A DNA stretch of 64,000 bases. Origin: DASZGL01 sp035938875. GTDB lineage: Bacteria; Chloroflexota; Dormibacteria; Aeolococcales; Aeolococcaceae. A model generated the notes under the pieces. That model was not told the DNA's origin and searched no databases. It saw only the letters and a program-made list of their open reading frames with translations. The position numbers were made by a program, and so were the translations under genes. Position 1 is the stretch's first letter. Every line of letters starts with the position of its first letter. The stretch is from assembly GCA_035938875.1 (NCBI GenBank), contig DASZGL010000033.1:40216-104215 (forward strand). The letters run 5' to 3'. This document shows positions 40,632 to 49,830 of the stretch, piece after piece.

Positions 40632-42379
40632 TGGCGCTCGTCGAGCTCCGCGTGCGCGGCTTCGCCGTCCTCGACTCGGTCTGTATCGCGCCGGGGCGTG
40701 GTCTCACGGTGCTCAGCGGCGAAACCGGCGCGGGCAAATCGCTGTGCATCGCAGCCCTGCGCCTCGCCCTCGGCGGTAAGGTCGAGGGCTCACCGGTCCG
40801 CCCCGACGCCCCAGGGGCCAGTGTGGTCGCCGTCTTCGACGACGTGCCGGCGTCGCTGTGCGACCACCTCGCCGCCATCGGCATCGACGCGGACGATCTG
40901 CTGACGGTGAGCCGTGAGATCCCTGCGGACGGCAGGGCGACGTGTCGCGTCAACGGCGCGCTGGTCTCCCAGGCGACCCTGCGCCAGGTCGGCGAAGCGC
41001 TGGTCGAGATCACCGGCCAGGGCGAGAGCCACCGCCTCGTCCAGCCGGCACGCCAGCGACAGATCCTTGACACCTTCGGCGGTCCCCCGGTGGCGGCCGC
41101 TGGGGAGGCGCTCGCCGCCGCCTTCAACCGCTGGCGGGCAGCGCTGGACGCCCTCGAGGCCAGCCGCGCCGCCTGCCTGCGCAGCGCAGCGGAGGTCGAA
41201 TGGGCGCGGCACGTCGTCGCCGAGCTGGCGCCGCTGCACCTCGACCCCGCCGAGGGCGACGCGCTGAAATCGGAGCGTGAGCGTCTCCGCCACGCCAACG
41301 AGCTCGCCGGAGCAGCCACCGCGCTGTGGCGAGCCTGCGGCGGTGACGACGACTCGCCGGGCGGAGCCGACGTCGTCGCCGGCGCCATGGCACAGGCGCA
41401 GACGCTGCGGGGCGTCGACGCCGCGCTCGACGCGCTGGCGATCGAGGCCGCCGAGACCGTGTGCCGCCTGCGCGAGCTCGCCGGCAGGGCCCGGGGGCTG
41501 CGTGACGCCCTCGATGCCGACCCCGCCCGCCTGGCCACCGTCGAGGAGCGGCTCGACGCCTTCGACCGGGCCCGGCGCCGGCACGGGGGCACGATCGAGT
41601 CGGCGATCGCCGCGCTGGCCGCCGCGGAGGAGACGGTTGCAGCCGCGGACGGCGACGGCGGAGCGGAGGCATCGCTCGTCGCCGATGTCGCGCGGCTGCA
41701 GGCGGAGGTCAGCGCCTGTGCTGCCCAGCTGTCATCGCGGCGTACCGCGGCGGCCGCGGTGCTGGAGCGCACCACCACCGCGCAGCTCCGTCGGCTCCGC
41801 CTTCCCCAGGCGCGGTTGCGCATCCTCGTCTCCCGCCTGGCCGACGGCCACGGCATCGACATCGACGGTGAGCAGGTCGCCTGCACCGCCGACGGCATCG
41901 ACGCCGTCGACTTTCGATTCACCGCCACCCGGGACGGCGTTCCCCTGCCTCTCAGCGGCGGAATATCCGGTGGTGAGCTGTCCCGTCTGGCGCTGGCGCT
42001 GCGCGCCGTGGTCGCCCTCGCCGACGACGCGCCGTCAGTGGTTCTCGACGAGGTCGACACCGGAATCGGCGGCGAGACCGCCGCGCGTGTCGGCGAGGTG
42101 CTGGCAAGTATTGGTCAGGAACGGCAGATACTTGTGGTCACGCACCGTGCCGAGATCGCCGCTCGGGCAGGGTGTCACCTGGTGGTCGTGCGCGACCCGA
42201 CCGCGCCGGCATCCAGCGCCACCGTCGCAGCCGTGGACGGCGAGGAGCGTGCCCTGGAGATCGCCCGGCTGATGTCAGGGCGGGCGACCCGGGTGGCGCT
42301 GCTGCGTGCCGCCGAGCTCCTCGAGGAGGGACGTGGGACGACGGCCGGCGCCGCCGCCCGTACCATTGCTCCGCGATGA
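40631..42379 (+). CDS. recN: DNA repair protein RecN
   Basis: SMC-like ATPase acting in double-strand-break repair. The 582-residue protein has an N-terminal head half (ELRVRGFAVLDSVCIAPGRG, P-loop VLSGETGAGKSLCIAALRLA, EITGQGESHRLVQPARQRQI), a central coiled coil rich in Ala and Arg, and a C-terminal head half with signature ISGGELSRLALALRAVVALA, Walker B VVLDEVDTGIGGETAARVGE and VTHRAEIAARAGCHLVV. The length is normal. The stop overlaps scpA. Confidence 0.95.
   Translation: MALVELRVRGFAVLDSVCIAPGRGLTVLSGETGAGKSLCIAALRLALGGKVEGSPVRPDAPGASVVAVFDDVPASLCDHLAAIGIDADDLLTVSREIPADGRATCRVNGALVSQATLRQVGEALVEITGQGESHRLVQPARQRQILDTFGGPPVAAAGEALAAAFNRWRAALDALEASRAACLRSAAEVEWARHVVAELAPLHLDPAEGDALKSERERLRHANELAGAATALWRACGGDDDSPGGADVVAGAMAQAQTLRGVDAALDALAIEAAETVCRLRELAGRARGLRDALDADPARLATVEERLDAFDRARRRHGGTIESAIAALAAAEETVAAADGDGGAEASLVADVARLQAEVSACAAQLSSRRTAAAAVLERTTTAQLRRLRLPQARLRILVSRLADGHGIDIDGEQVACTADGIDAVDFRFTATRDGVPLPLSGGISGGELSRLALALRAVVALADDAPSVVLDEVDTGIGGETAARVGEVLASIGQERQILVVTHRAEIAARAGCHLVVVRDPTAPASSATVAAVDGEERALEIARLMSGRATRVALLRAAELLEEGRGTTAGAAARTIAPR
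42361..42366 (+). promoter_or_regulatory. -10 element before scpA, leaderless arrangement
   Basis: TACCAT, within the 3' end of recN, nine bases before the scpA ATG. No -35 hexamer is evident. It could give scpAB an extra start independent of recN. Confidence 0.35.
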
Positions 42380-43155
42380 GCGACGAGGCAGCCCGCGTCC
42401 TCCGAGCTGACGACCGCGGAGGTGCCACAGAGGCGACCGAGGAGGTCCGCTTCCCCGTCGACCTTCCCGCCTACAGTGGCGGACTGGAGCGGCTCGTGCA
42501 GCTCGCCCAGCGTGGCGAGATCGACCTCGCCGAGGTGCAGGTCAGCGAGATCACCACCGCGTTCCGAGCTCGCCTCGCCGACGAGGAGACGGTGCCCGAT
42601 CCGAGGGAGGTCGCCGACTTCCTCACCCTGGCCGCTCGGCTGGTCTCGCTGAAGGCGGCCAGGCTTCTACCCGAGGGCGGTCTCGAGACGGCCATCGACG
42701 AGGAGGGCGACGAGGCCGTCGACGATCCCGGAGCTCGCCTCGCCGAATACCGCCTGTTCAAGGCGGCCGCCGAGGCGCTGCTCGCCGAGGTGGCCGAGGA
42801 GGGAGTGCGCAGCTTCCTCGGCATGGTCTCTCCCGAGGTGCTTCCCTCGGAGCGCCTGTCGATCTCGCCCGAGCGGCTCGCCGCCGCGTTCCGGGCTGTG
42901 CTCGAGAGGCTTCCGGCCGAGGAGCCGTTCACCGTCGACGTCGGTCGCTACTCGGTGGAGGAGAAGGTCGCCGAGCTCCGCGCCCTGCTCATCTCTCGCG
43001 GCAGCGTCGACTTCGAGGAGATCTTTGTCCAAGTGCAGTCCCGCCTCGAGGCGGTGGCCTGCTTCCTCGCGCTTCTCGAGGTGATCAAGTCCGGCGACGC
43101 GCGCGTGGCTCAGCGTGATCCCTTCGGCGCTATCACGGTGACCGCGCTTGGATGA
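42376..43155 (+). CDS. scpA: segregation and condensation protein A
   Basis: Kleisin subunit of the SMC-ScpAB condensin. The 259-residue protein shows FPVDLPAYSGGLERLVQLAQ with RGEIDLAEVQVSEITTAFRA, DFLTLAARLVSLKAARLLPE, then an acidic linker (DEEGDEAVDDPGARLAEYRL) and the C-terminal winged-helix region ending VQSRLEAVACFLALLEVIKS. ATG 42376 overlaps the recN stop. scpB follows directly. Confidence 0.94.
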   Translation: MSDEAARVLRADDRGGATEATEEVRFPVDLPAYSGGLERLVQLAQRGEIDLAEVQVSEITTAFRARLADEETVPDPREVADFLTLAARLVSLKAARLLPEGGLETAIDEEGDEAVDDPGARLAEYRLFKAAAEALLAEVAEEGVRSFLGMVSPEVLPSERLSISPERLAAAFRAVLERLPAEEPFTVDVGRYSVEEKVAELRALLISRGSVDFEEIFVQVQSRLEAVACFLALLEVIKSGDARVAQRDPFGAITVTALG

Positions 43156-43159
43156 GGTC

Positions 43160-43786
43160 GTGTCGCTCACGCCGGACGTCCCCGGAGCGAACGGCTCTGC
43201 CGCCGCCGATCTGCCGGCAGCGCTGGAGGCGGTGTGCTTCGCCCTCAACCGGCCGCTGACGCTTGCCGAGGCTGGCGCCATCCTGGAACGGCCCAGTGGC
43301 GCCGTGGCTGAGGCGGCGGAGGCGCTCGCGATCGCACTCCGCGGCCGGGGGCTCATGCTGCAGCGTCATCAGGGCGAGATCCAGCTTGTCACCCGTCCCG
43401 AGGTCGCCTGGGCGGTGCAACGAGCGCTCAACCCCGAACGAGCCGGACGGCTCAGCCGGGCGGCGCAGGAGACACTGGCCATCGTCGCCTATCGTCAGCC
43501 GCTGACGCGCGCGGCCATCGAGGCGATCCGCGGGGTGAACTGCGAGGCGATCATCGACAGCCTCGAGCGGCGCGAGCTGATCGCCGAGGTGGGGCGTCAG
43601 GAAACGCCCGGTCACCCACGCCTGTTCGCCACGACGTTGCGGTTTCTCCAGGTCGTCGGCCTGGAACGAATCGAGGACCTGCCGCCGCTCCCCGAAGGGA
43701 CGCGGCTCCCCGCGCTTCCCGACGAACCATGGCACCTGGATGAGCCCGGCAGCGGCGGGTCGCCGGAGTCTGCCGTCCAGCCGTGA
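43160..43786 (+). CDS. scpB: segregation and condensation protein B
   Basis: Partner of ScpA in the condensin complex, made of two winged-helix domains. From GTG 43160 the protein has 208 residues: ALEAVCFALNRPLTLAEAGA, IQLVTRPEVAWAVQRALNPE, LSRAAQETLAIVAYRQPLTR, AAIEAIRGVNCEAIIDSLER, GRQETPGHPRLFATTLRFLQ. A TTG at 43148 overlapping the scpA stop would add four residues; GTG 43160, four bases after that stop, is preferred. The stop overlaps rluB. Confidence 0.93.
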   Translation: MSLTPDVPGANGSAAADLPAALEAVCFALNRPLTLAEAGAILERPSGAVAEAAEALAIALRGRGLMLQRHQGEIQLVTRPEVAWAVQRALNPERAGRLSRAAQETLAIVAYRQPLTRAAIEAIRGVNCEAIIDSLERRELIAEVGRQETPGHPRLFATTLRFLQVVGLERIEDLPPLPEGTRLPALPDEPWHLDEPGSGGSPESAVQP

Positions 43787-44532
43787 AGGCGGCGACCGGG
43801 GCCGAGCCTCTGCGGCTCAACCGTTACCTCGCCATCCGTGGCCTCGCCTCACGACGAGCCGCCGACCAGCTCATCGCCGCCGGTCGGGTGCGGGTCAACG
43901 GCGCGCCCGGCGTACCCGGCGCCAGGGTCGACCCATCGAGCGACACGGTGACCGTCGACGGTCACCCGGTACCGGCGCCGGTCGCCCAGCGCACGCTGAT
44001 GCTCAACAAGCCCGCCGGGGTGGTCAGCACGCGTCGCGATCCTCAGCGAAGGGCCACCGTCTTCGATCTCGTCGACGACGCCACCGGGCTCTTCTGCGTC
44101 GGCCGTCTCGACGCCTCCAGCCGCGGCCTGCTCCTGCTCACCAGCGACGGCGAGCTGAGCCTGCGACTGACGCATCCGCGCTACGAGGTGGAGAAGATCT
44201 ACCTGGCGGCCATCCGCGGGCACGCTTCGGCCCGGGCGCTGCGGGCCATGGTCGCCGGGGTGACCCTCGACGATGGCGTGGCCGCGGCGCGAAGCGCTGT
44301 CGCCGCCGGGTCGACCGCCTCCGGCGACGTGGTCGAGCTGGTCATGACCGAGGGTCGGCGGCGAGAGGTGCGGCGGCTCTTCGCAGCGCTCGGACTGATC
44401 GTCGTGGACCTGCAGCGCGTCGCCATCGGCGGCTTGCGGCTCGGCCGCCTTCACGAGGGACACGCACGTCCCCTGACGGTGCCGGAGAGAGCGCGCCTCT
44501 ACCAGAGCGCGGGCCTGCAGCCCCCGCGATGA
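43783..44532 (+). CDS. rluB: pseudouridine synthase, RsuA/RluB family
   Basis: Modifies uridine to pseudouridine in rRNA; RluB targets 23S position 2605. The 249-residue protein has an N-terminal S4 domain (LRLNRYLAIRGLASRRAADQ, LIAAGRVRVNG), KPAGVVSTRRDPQ, the catalytic Asp in VGRLDASSRGLLLLTSDGEL and the C-terminal TEGRRREVRRLFAALGLIVV. RluB and RsuA cannot be separated with certainty by eye, but the scpB-rluB-cmk context supports RluB. Confidence 0.92.
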   Translation: MKAATGAEPLRLNRYLAIRGLASRRAADQLIAAGRVRVNGAPGVPGARVDPSSDTVTVDGHPVPAPVAQRTLMLNKPAGVVSTRRDPQRRATVFDLVDDATGLFCVGRLDASSRGLLLLTSDGELSLRLTHPRYEVEKIYLAAIRGHASARALRAMVAGVTLDDGVAAARSAVAAGSTASGDVVELVMTEGRRREVRRLFAALGLIVVDLQRVAIGGLRLGRLHEGHARPLTVPERARLYQSAGLQPPR

Positions 44533-45242
44533 GCACCCGAGCCGGACGCGCGGCGGTCGTGACCGTCGATGGCCCCGCAGGCAGTGGCAAGTCGACACTC
44601 GGCCGCCGGATCGCGAAGGTCCTCCGCGTGCGCCTCATCGACACCGGGCTCTTCTACCGCGGCGTGATGGTGGCCGCGCTCCGAGCCGGCGTGGACCCGC
44701 ACAACTCCACGGCAGTCGCCGAGGTCGCCGCAGCGGCGCGCATCGAGGTCAACACCGACCCGAACACGCCGCCGGATGGCTGGATGCTGCGCGTCGACGG
44801 CCGCCAGGTCGATGGCGAGGCCAGGGACCCCCGACACGCCCAGCTCCTCGCCCAGGTCAGCAGCCTCGCCGAGGTGCGCGCCGTACTCCTCCCGCGGCAG
44901 CGGGCGCTGGCAGACGGGGGCGCGGTTGCTGTCGGTCGCGACTGCGGCACCGTCGTCTTCCCTGACGCGCCGGTGAAGATCTACCTCGAGGCGTCGCCGG
45001 CTCTGCGGGCTGAGCGCCGCGCCGAGCAGCTGCGCTATTTGGGTACCGACGTCGACGCGGTGGGGCTCGAAGCCGAGATCACCGAGCGGGACGACCGCGA
45101 TTCGACGCGCGCCGTGTCGCCGTTGCGACCCGCACCGGACGCCCATATCATCAACACCGGGGCGGTCGGGGTCGAGGAGATGGTGCGCATTGCACTCGAT
45201 CTCTGTCGCGCCGCAGGACTGGTGTCTGACGCGGAGGTCTGA
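44529..45242 (+). CDS. cmk: cytidylate kinase
   Basis: Phosphorylates CMP and dCMP. The 237-residue P-loop kinase starts AVVTVDGPAGSGKSTLGRRI with RLIDTGLFYRGVMVAALRAG, RQRALADGGAVAVGRDCGTV with VFPDAPVKIYLEASPALRAE, RRAEQL, and ERDDRDSTRAVSPLRPAPDA. A short insertion near residues 75-85 is rich in Asn/Pro/Asp. ATG 44529 overlaps the rluB stop. The acyltransferase gene follows, as in many Gram-positive genomes. Confidence 0.94.
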   Translation: MSTRAGRAAVVTVDGPAGSGKSTLGRRIAKVLRVRLIDTGLFYRGVMVAALRAGVDPHNSTAVAEVAAAARIEVNTDPNTPPDGWMLRVDGRQVDGEARDPRHAQLLAQVSSLAEVRAVLLPRQRALADGGAVAVGRDCGTVVFPDAPVKIYLEASPALRAERRAEQLRYLGTDVDAVGLEAEITERDDRDSTRAVSPLRPAPDAHIINTGAVGVEEMVRIALDLCRAAGLVSDAEV

Positions 45243-45243
45243 G

Positions 45244-45924
45244 GTGCTGCTGTACCACGCCGAGCGGGCGCTGTGTCGCTTCCTGGTCCTGGTGGTGCTG
45301 CGTCGAGCACTCCGAGTAACGGGACGCGAGCGGATCCCCAGGACCGGACCGGCGCTGGTCGTCAGCAACCATGTTTCCCTGTGCGACCCGGCCCTGGTAG
45401 GCCCGTTCATCAGGCGGCCCGACGTGTACTTCATGGCCAAGAGCGATGCGTTCCGCAAACGCTGGCATGCATACATCCTGCGGGGCTACAAAGCCTTCCC
45501 CGTGGTTCGCCAGACGGCCGACCGGGCCGCGCTCCGCCATGCCCTCGACGTGCTCGCCTCGGGGCACGTCCTGGTCATGTTCCCCGAGGGTTCACGGTCT
45601 TCCGATCACAAGATCGCGCGGCCGCATGCCGGTGTCGGCTTCATCGCCCGCCACTCCGGGGTGCCGGTCATACCTGCGGCCATCTGGGGGACGGAGAACG
45701 TCATGCCCAAGGACCGGCTCATCCCCCGTCACGCGACGGTCCACCTGACCTACGGCGAGCCATTCCACCTCCCTGAACGCAATCCCGACGGCTCGCGGAT
45801 GTCGCACCAACAGAGCACCGATTACATGATGTCCAAGGTCGCCGAGCTGCTCCCCGAGGAATACCGCGGCGTGTATGGGGACCAGCAGGGCGGCGCCGCC
45901 GTGAGCAGCTCACCGGCGGCCTGA
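45244..45924 (+). CDS. plsC: 1-acylglycerol-3-phosphate acyltransferase (PlsC family)
   Basis: Membrane-associated acyltransferase of phospholipid synthesis. The 226-residue protein has an N-terminal hydrophobic helix (ALCRFLVLVVLRRALRVTG), the catalytic His-x4-Asp motif in VVSNHVSLCDPALVGPF, FMAKSDAFRKRWHAYILRGY, FPEGSRSSDHKIARPHAGVG and VPVIPAAIWGTENVMP. GTG 45244 is supported by GGAGG at 45233-45237, six bases upstream. With cdsA it supplies phospholipid steps encoded in this window. Confidence 0.92.
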   Translation: MLLYHAERALCRFLVLVVLRRALRVTGRERIPRTGPALVVSNHVSLCDPALVGPFIRRPDVYFMAKSDAFRKRWHAYILRGYKAFPVVRQTADRAALRHALDVLASGHVLVMFPEGSRSSDHKIARPHAGVGFIARHSGVPVIPAAIWGTENVMPKDRLIPRHATVHLTYGEPFHLPERNPDGSRMSHQQSTDYMMSKVAELLPEEYRGVYGDQQGGAAVSSSPAA

Positions 45925-45953
45925 CCGGGGCCTCCGCGCGAAGGCTACGCGAA

Positions 45954-45982
45954 TTCGGGCATCGAACATACGGCCGTACAAT
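45954..45982 (+). promoter_or_regulatory. dinG promoter, leaderless arrangement
   Basis: -35 TTCGGG (45954-45959), 17-base spacer, -10 TACAAT (45977-45982), nine bases to the GTG start. No Shine-Dalgarno sequence fits before the GTG. Confidence 0.5.
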
Positions 45983-45991
45983 CGGGCCACC

Positions 45992-48844
45992 GTGACAAGG
46001 CCCGAGTTCGTCGCCTTCGACCTGGAGACCACCGGGCTGTCGCCGAAGACCGACCAGATCATCGAGATCGGGGCGGTCCGTCTGGGAAGCGATCTGCGAC
46101 CGGTGTCGCGATTCGAGACCGTCGTCGATCCCGGCCGGTCGGTCCCCATCGCCGTGCAGAGGCTGACCGGGCTCGGTGAAGCCGACCTAGCCGGATGTCC
46201 AAGCCCGCTGGAGGCGGTGGCCCAGCTCGCCGACTTCTGCGACGGGGCCCGCCTGATCGCCCACGGCGCCGGTTTCGACCTCGGCTTCTGCGCCGCGCAG
46301 GTGCCCGCCGCCTTCGACGGGCGGCCGGTGCTCGACACCCTCGAGCTCGCCCGGATCCTCCTTCCCCTCGAGGCCAGCCACAGCCTGCCGCTGCTGAGCA
46401 GCGCGCTCTCGATCGAGCACGAGCGACCCCATCGGGCGCTGAGCGATGCGGCAGCGACGGCATCGCTCTTCGGCCGTCTGGTCGAGGTGGGCGAATCGAT
46501 GCCGGCGTCGCTGCTCGCCTCGATGCGTGCCCTGGTGCGGGGCAGCTCGGGTCCCCTCGCCGACTTCATGCTCGCCATCGTCCGGGGCGACGGCGATCAA
46601 TACGCGCCGGTCCGGGAGGGAGCCCCGAGGCGAATCCCGGCAAGACGCGCTGCCCCACAAGCACCCGCACCGGCGCCCAGGGATGCGTCATTGGCAGCCG
46701 CGGCAGCGGCGATCCTCGGCCCCGTGGGGCCGCTGGCTTCAGCGATGCCTGGGTACGAACTGCGCCCCGCCCAGGTGGAGATGGCCCGGGCCGTGGCCCA
46801 GACCCTGGAACGCAGCGGGCGGCTGCTCGTCGAAGCCGGCACGGGCATCGGCAAGTCGCTCGCCTACCTGGTCCCGCTCGCGCTCTGGAGTGCCCGCACC
46901 GGGCGACGCGCGGTGGTGGCCACCCATACCATCACCCTCCAGGAGCAGCTCGGTGAACGCGACCTGCCTCGCCTCACCAGAGACCTTGGACTGGACGTCT
47001 CCCACGCCGTGCTCAAGGGACGGCAGCACTACATCAGCCTGCGCCGGTGGCAGCGAGTTCTGGCCACTCCTGACCATGGCCCGCATGGCACGGCGCTCGA
47101 CATGCTGCGATTCAAGCTGAAGTTGCTGGTCTGGCTGGCGCAGACGGAGACCGGCGACCGCACCGAGCTGCGCCTGGCGGGCGCTGAGGAGATCCTCTGG
47201 CGCCGGGTTGAATCGACCAGCGACGATTGCCTCGGCAGGGCCTGCGCCAATTGGCGCGACGGACGCTGCTACATGGTTGCGGCGCGTCGCAACGCCGCTG
47301 ATGCAGACATCGTTGTCACCAACCACGCGCTGCTGCTGGCCGACGCCGAACGGCAGGGGCAGGTGATGACACCCTACTCCGCGCTGGTCGTCGACGAGGC
47401 CCATCACCTCGAGGAGTCGGCAACGCGGCAGCTCGGTCAGCGAATTCGTGCCGCTGAGCTGCTGGCGATCATCGACCGCCTCGGCCCGGGCGACGGCAAC
47501 GGCCAGGTCGAGGCGTCACTCGCGCACGCTCGCGAGGGGATTCTGAGGATCTTTGGCGAGGTCAAGGGGCTGATTGCGGCCATCGTTGGGTCCGACAATC
47601 CCGGCAACGCGATCATCGGACTGTCCCCGACGGTGCGTTCCGATCATGGCTTTGAGCAGCTGGTCAAGGCCGCCTGGCACGCGGTGCGAACCCTGCGCGA
47701 GGCGGCCGACGCGCTGCTTGGGGCGCGCGGGGCGGCGGCACTCCAAGGCGCCTTCTTCCCCCAGCCGGACCGCCTCGACGACGAGCTCGAGCTGGCCGCC
47801 GACGCACTGGGCGACGCGGCGGCCGCGATGGAGAGGATCATCTGCGTCCCTCGCCAGGGCCACGTCACCTGGCTCGAGCTCCGCGCCGAGCAGGCCGAGC
47901 TACATGAGGCGCCGATCAGCGTGGCCGAGCAGCTCGCCGAAGGGCTGTTCGAGCGAGCCGACGCCACCGTGCTGACCTCGGCGACGCTCGCTGTGGCCGG
48001 CTCATTCGGCTTCGTCAAGACGCGCACCGGCGTAGGGCTCGGCGCCGCCGAGCTGGTGCTGCCGTCGCCCTTCGACTTCCTCTCCCAGGCGCTGTGTGTC
48101 ATCGCCGGCGACGTGCCCCCCTACGACAGCGAGGGCTACGAGGCGGTGCTCGCCGAGCTCTGCGCCGACGTCGCCCTGCGACTCGGCGGTCGCGCCCTGG
48201 TGCTCTTCACAGGGTATGCGCCGCTGCGCAGCGTCCACGCCCTTCTCCGGCCGCGGTTGGAGCCGGCGGGTCTTGCCGTCCTCGGCCAGGGACTCGACGG
48301 CACCCGCCGCCAGGTTCTGGCCAGCTTCGTGCAGAACCCGCGCACCGTGCTGCTGGGCACGAGCACGTTCTGGGAGGGGATCGACGTTCCCGGTGACGCG
48401 CTCAGCTGTGTGATCATCGCCAAGCTGCCCTTCCCCGTGCCCACCGATCCCCTGGTCCAGGCGCGCGGCGCCAGGCTTGGTGATCCCTTCACCGAGCTGG
48501 CGCTGCCGATGGCTGTGCTCCGTCTCAAGCAGGGATTCGGCCGGCTGATCCGTCGCGGCGACGATCGCGGCGCCGTGGTCCTCTGCGACGAGCGCATCGC
48601 GTCCAAGGACTACGGCTCGACGTTCCTTGCCGCTCTGCCTGAGGCGCTGGCGACCCGGACGCCACGCGGTGAGGTCGGTGCCGTCGTCGAGGCGTTCGTC
48701 CGCCACGGCGCCGTGCCTTCGGGCGCCGCCGAGCTGCGAGCGCTCGCTGAGATCGAGACCGGCCGGCTCCGCGGAGCCCTGGTCTCGGCGATGATGGGCG
48801 GCGGGCCGGTCAACGGCCGGGACCATGTCGAGGAGACAGCGTGA
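45992..48844 (+). CDS. dinG: DinG-family helicase with N-terminal DEDDh exonuclease domain
   Basis: A 950-residue fusion of a DnaQ-like 3'-5' exonuclease (FVAFDLETTGLSPKTDQIIE, LIAHGAGFDLGFC, PHRALSDAAATA; residues about 4-170) with an XPD/DinG-type superfamily 2 helicase (Walker A LVEAGTGIGKSLAYLVPLAL, DEAH box LVVDEAHHLEES, motif VI area LKQGFGRLIRRGDDRG). This order is that of the Bacillus-type DinG. Of the four iron-sulfur Cys positions of E. coli DinG, three are seen (CLGRACANWRDGRC) but the first, in a KGRGRYVC-type motif, is Ser (KGRQHYISLRR). The leaderless GTG start follows a -10 box. The stop overlaps the next gene. Confidence 0.92.
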   Translation: MTRPEFVAFDLETTGLSPKTDQIIEIGAVRLGSDLRPVSRFETVVDPGRSVPIAVQRLTGLGEADLAGCPSPLEAVAQLADFCDGARLIAHGAGFDLGFCAAQVPAAFDGRPVLDTLELARILLPLEASHSLPLLSSALSIEHERPHRALSDAAATASLFGRLVEVGESMPASLLASMRALVRGSSGPLADFMLAIVRGDGDQYAPVREGAPRRIPARRAAPQAPAPAPRDASLAAAAAAILGPVGPLASAMPGYELRPAQVEMARAVAQTLERSGRLLVEAGTGIGKSLAYLVPLALWSARTGRRAVVATHTITLQEQLGERDLPRLTRDLGLDVSHAVLKGRQHYISLRRWQRVLATPDHGPHGTALDMLRFKLKLLVWLAQTETGDRTELRLAGAEEILWRRVESTSDDCLGRACANWRDGRCYMVAARRNAADADIVVTNHALLLADAERQGQVMTPYSALVVDEAHHLEESATRQLGQRIRAAELLAIIDRLGPGDGNGQVEASLAHAREGILRIFGEVKGLIAAIVGSDNPGNAIIGLSPTVRSDHGFEQLVKAAWHAVRTLREAADALLGARGAAALQGAFFPQPDRLDDELELAADALGDAAAAMERIICVPRQGHVTWLELRAEQAELHEAPISVAEQLAEGLFERADATVLTSATLAVAGSFGFVKTRTGVGLGAAELVLPSPFDFLSQALCVIAGDVPPYDSEGYEAVLAELCADVALRLGGRALVLFTGYAPLRSVHALLRPRLEPAGLAVLGQGLDGTRRQVLASFVQNPRTVLLGTSTFWEGIDVPGDALSCVIIAKLPFPVPTDPLVQARGARLGDPFTELALPMAVLRLKQGFGRLIRRGDDRGAVVLCDERIASKDYGSTFLAALPEALATRTPRGEVGAVVEAFVRHGAVPSGAAELRALAEIETGRLRGALVSAMMGGGPVNGRDHVEETA

Positions 48845-49830
48845 CCACTCCCGCAGGCCAGTTCACGGGGACGCAGGCCACGCCTCCCGTCCCCGCGCCG
48901 GCTGAAGCCGTGCTCACCGAAGCGAGGCCTCGCCAGGCCAGCGACCCTCCCGACTCCGTCGTCGTCGTGCTCGCCCAGCTGGCCCCCCGCCTCGGTGACG
49001 TGGCCACCAACCTGGAGCGGCACCTGGCTATCCTCGGCGAAGCCCAGCGTGGCGGCGGCCACCTGGTGGTGTTCCCCGAGCTCTCGCTAACCGGGTACTT
49101 CCTCAAGGACCTGGTCCCCGATGTCGCCCTCCGCTTGACGTCAGCAGAGCTCGCCACCCTCGCCGACGCGTGCAGAGGGATCGACGCTGTGGTCGGCTGC
49201 GTGCTGGAGACGGAGGACGCCCGCTTCCACAACGTCGCCATCTATCTCAGCGGCGGTCGCATTCAACACATCCACCGCAAGGTCTACCTGCCGACCTACG
49301 GCCTGTTCGACGAGCTGCGCTACCTGGCGCCCGGCGACCGGTTTCGCACCTTCTCCGCACCGCTCGCCGCCGCCCATGTGCGCCGAGCGTGGAGCGCGGG
49401 CATCCTCATCTGCGAGGACATGTGGCATCCCAGCGCGACGGCGATCCTGGCCCGGCAGGGGCTCGAGGTCCTCTTCTGCCCGTCGTCCTCGCCGGGCCGG
49501 GGGATCGGCGAGGGTGTCGCCCTGGGGACCTCGCGCAGCTACGACCACATGACTCGCACATACGCTCAGCTGTTCACCACCTTCGTCGTCTACGTCAACC
49601 GGGTCGGGTTCGAGGATGGCGTGGGTTTCTGGGGCGGCTCGAGGATCATCGGTCCCGACGGAAGCGTCCTCGGCGAGGCCGGGGGCAGCGACGAGGCACT
49701 CATCTGGCAGCGCGTCGACCTTGGAGCGCTGCGCCGCGTCCGCCTCGCCTACCCACTGTTGCGCGACGAGCGCCACGACATCAACGACGATGAGTCCGAT
49801 CGCCTCCGCCGCCGACGCCTTAGCGATTGA
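48841..49830 (+). CDS. nitrilase-family glutamine amidotransferase, NAD synthetase partner
   Basis: A 329-residue carbon-nitrogen hydrolase with the Glu-Lys-Cys triad: VVFPELSLTGYFLKDLV (Glu), HIHRKVYLPTYGLFDELRYL (Lys), GILICEDMWHPSATAILARQ (Cys). The LTGYF..LPTYGLFDE..CEDMWH pattern is that of the glutaminase domain of glutamine-dependent NAD synthetase. Here it is a separate protein whose 3' end overlaps the synthetase gene nadE by 41 bases in another frame. It would supply ammonia from glutamine to NadE. The first about 40 residues are Pro/Ala-rich and not conserved. GTG 48841 overlaps the dinG stop. Confidence 0.88.
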   Translation: MTTPAGQFTGTQATPPVPAPAEAVLTEARPRQASDPPDSVVVVLAQLAPRLGDVATNLERHLAILGEAQRGGGHLVVFPELSLTGYFLKDLVPDVALRLTSAELATLADACRGIDAVVGCVLETEDARFHNVAIYLSGGRIQHIHRKVYLPTYGLFDELRYLAPGDRFRTFSAPLAAAHVRRAWSAGILICEDMWHPSATAILARQGLEVLFCPSSSPGRGIGEGVALGTSRSYDHMTRTYAQLFTTFVVYVNRVGFEDGVGFWGGSRIIGPDGSVLGEAGGSDEALIWQRVDLGALRRVRLAYPLLRDERHDINDDESDRLRRRRLSD

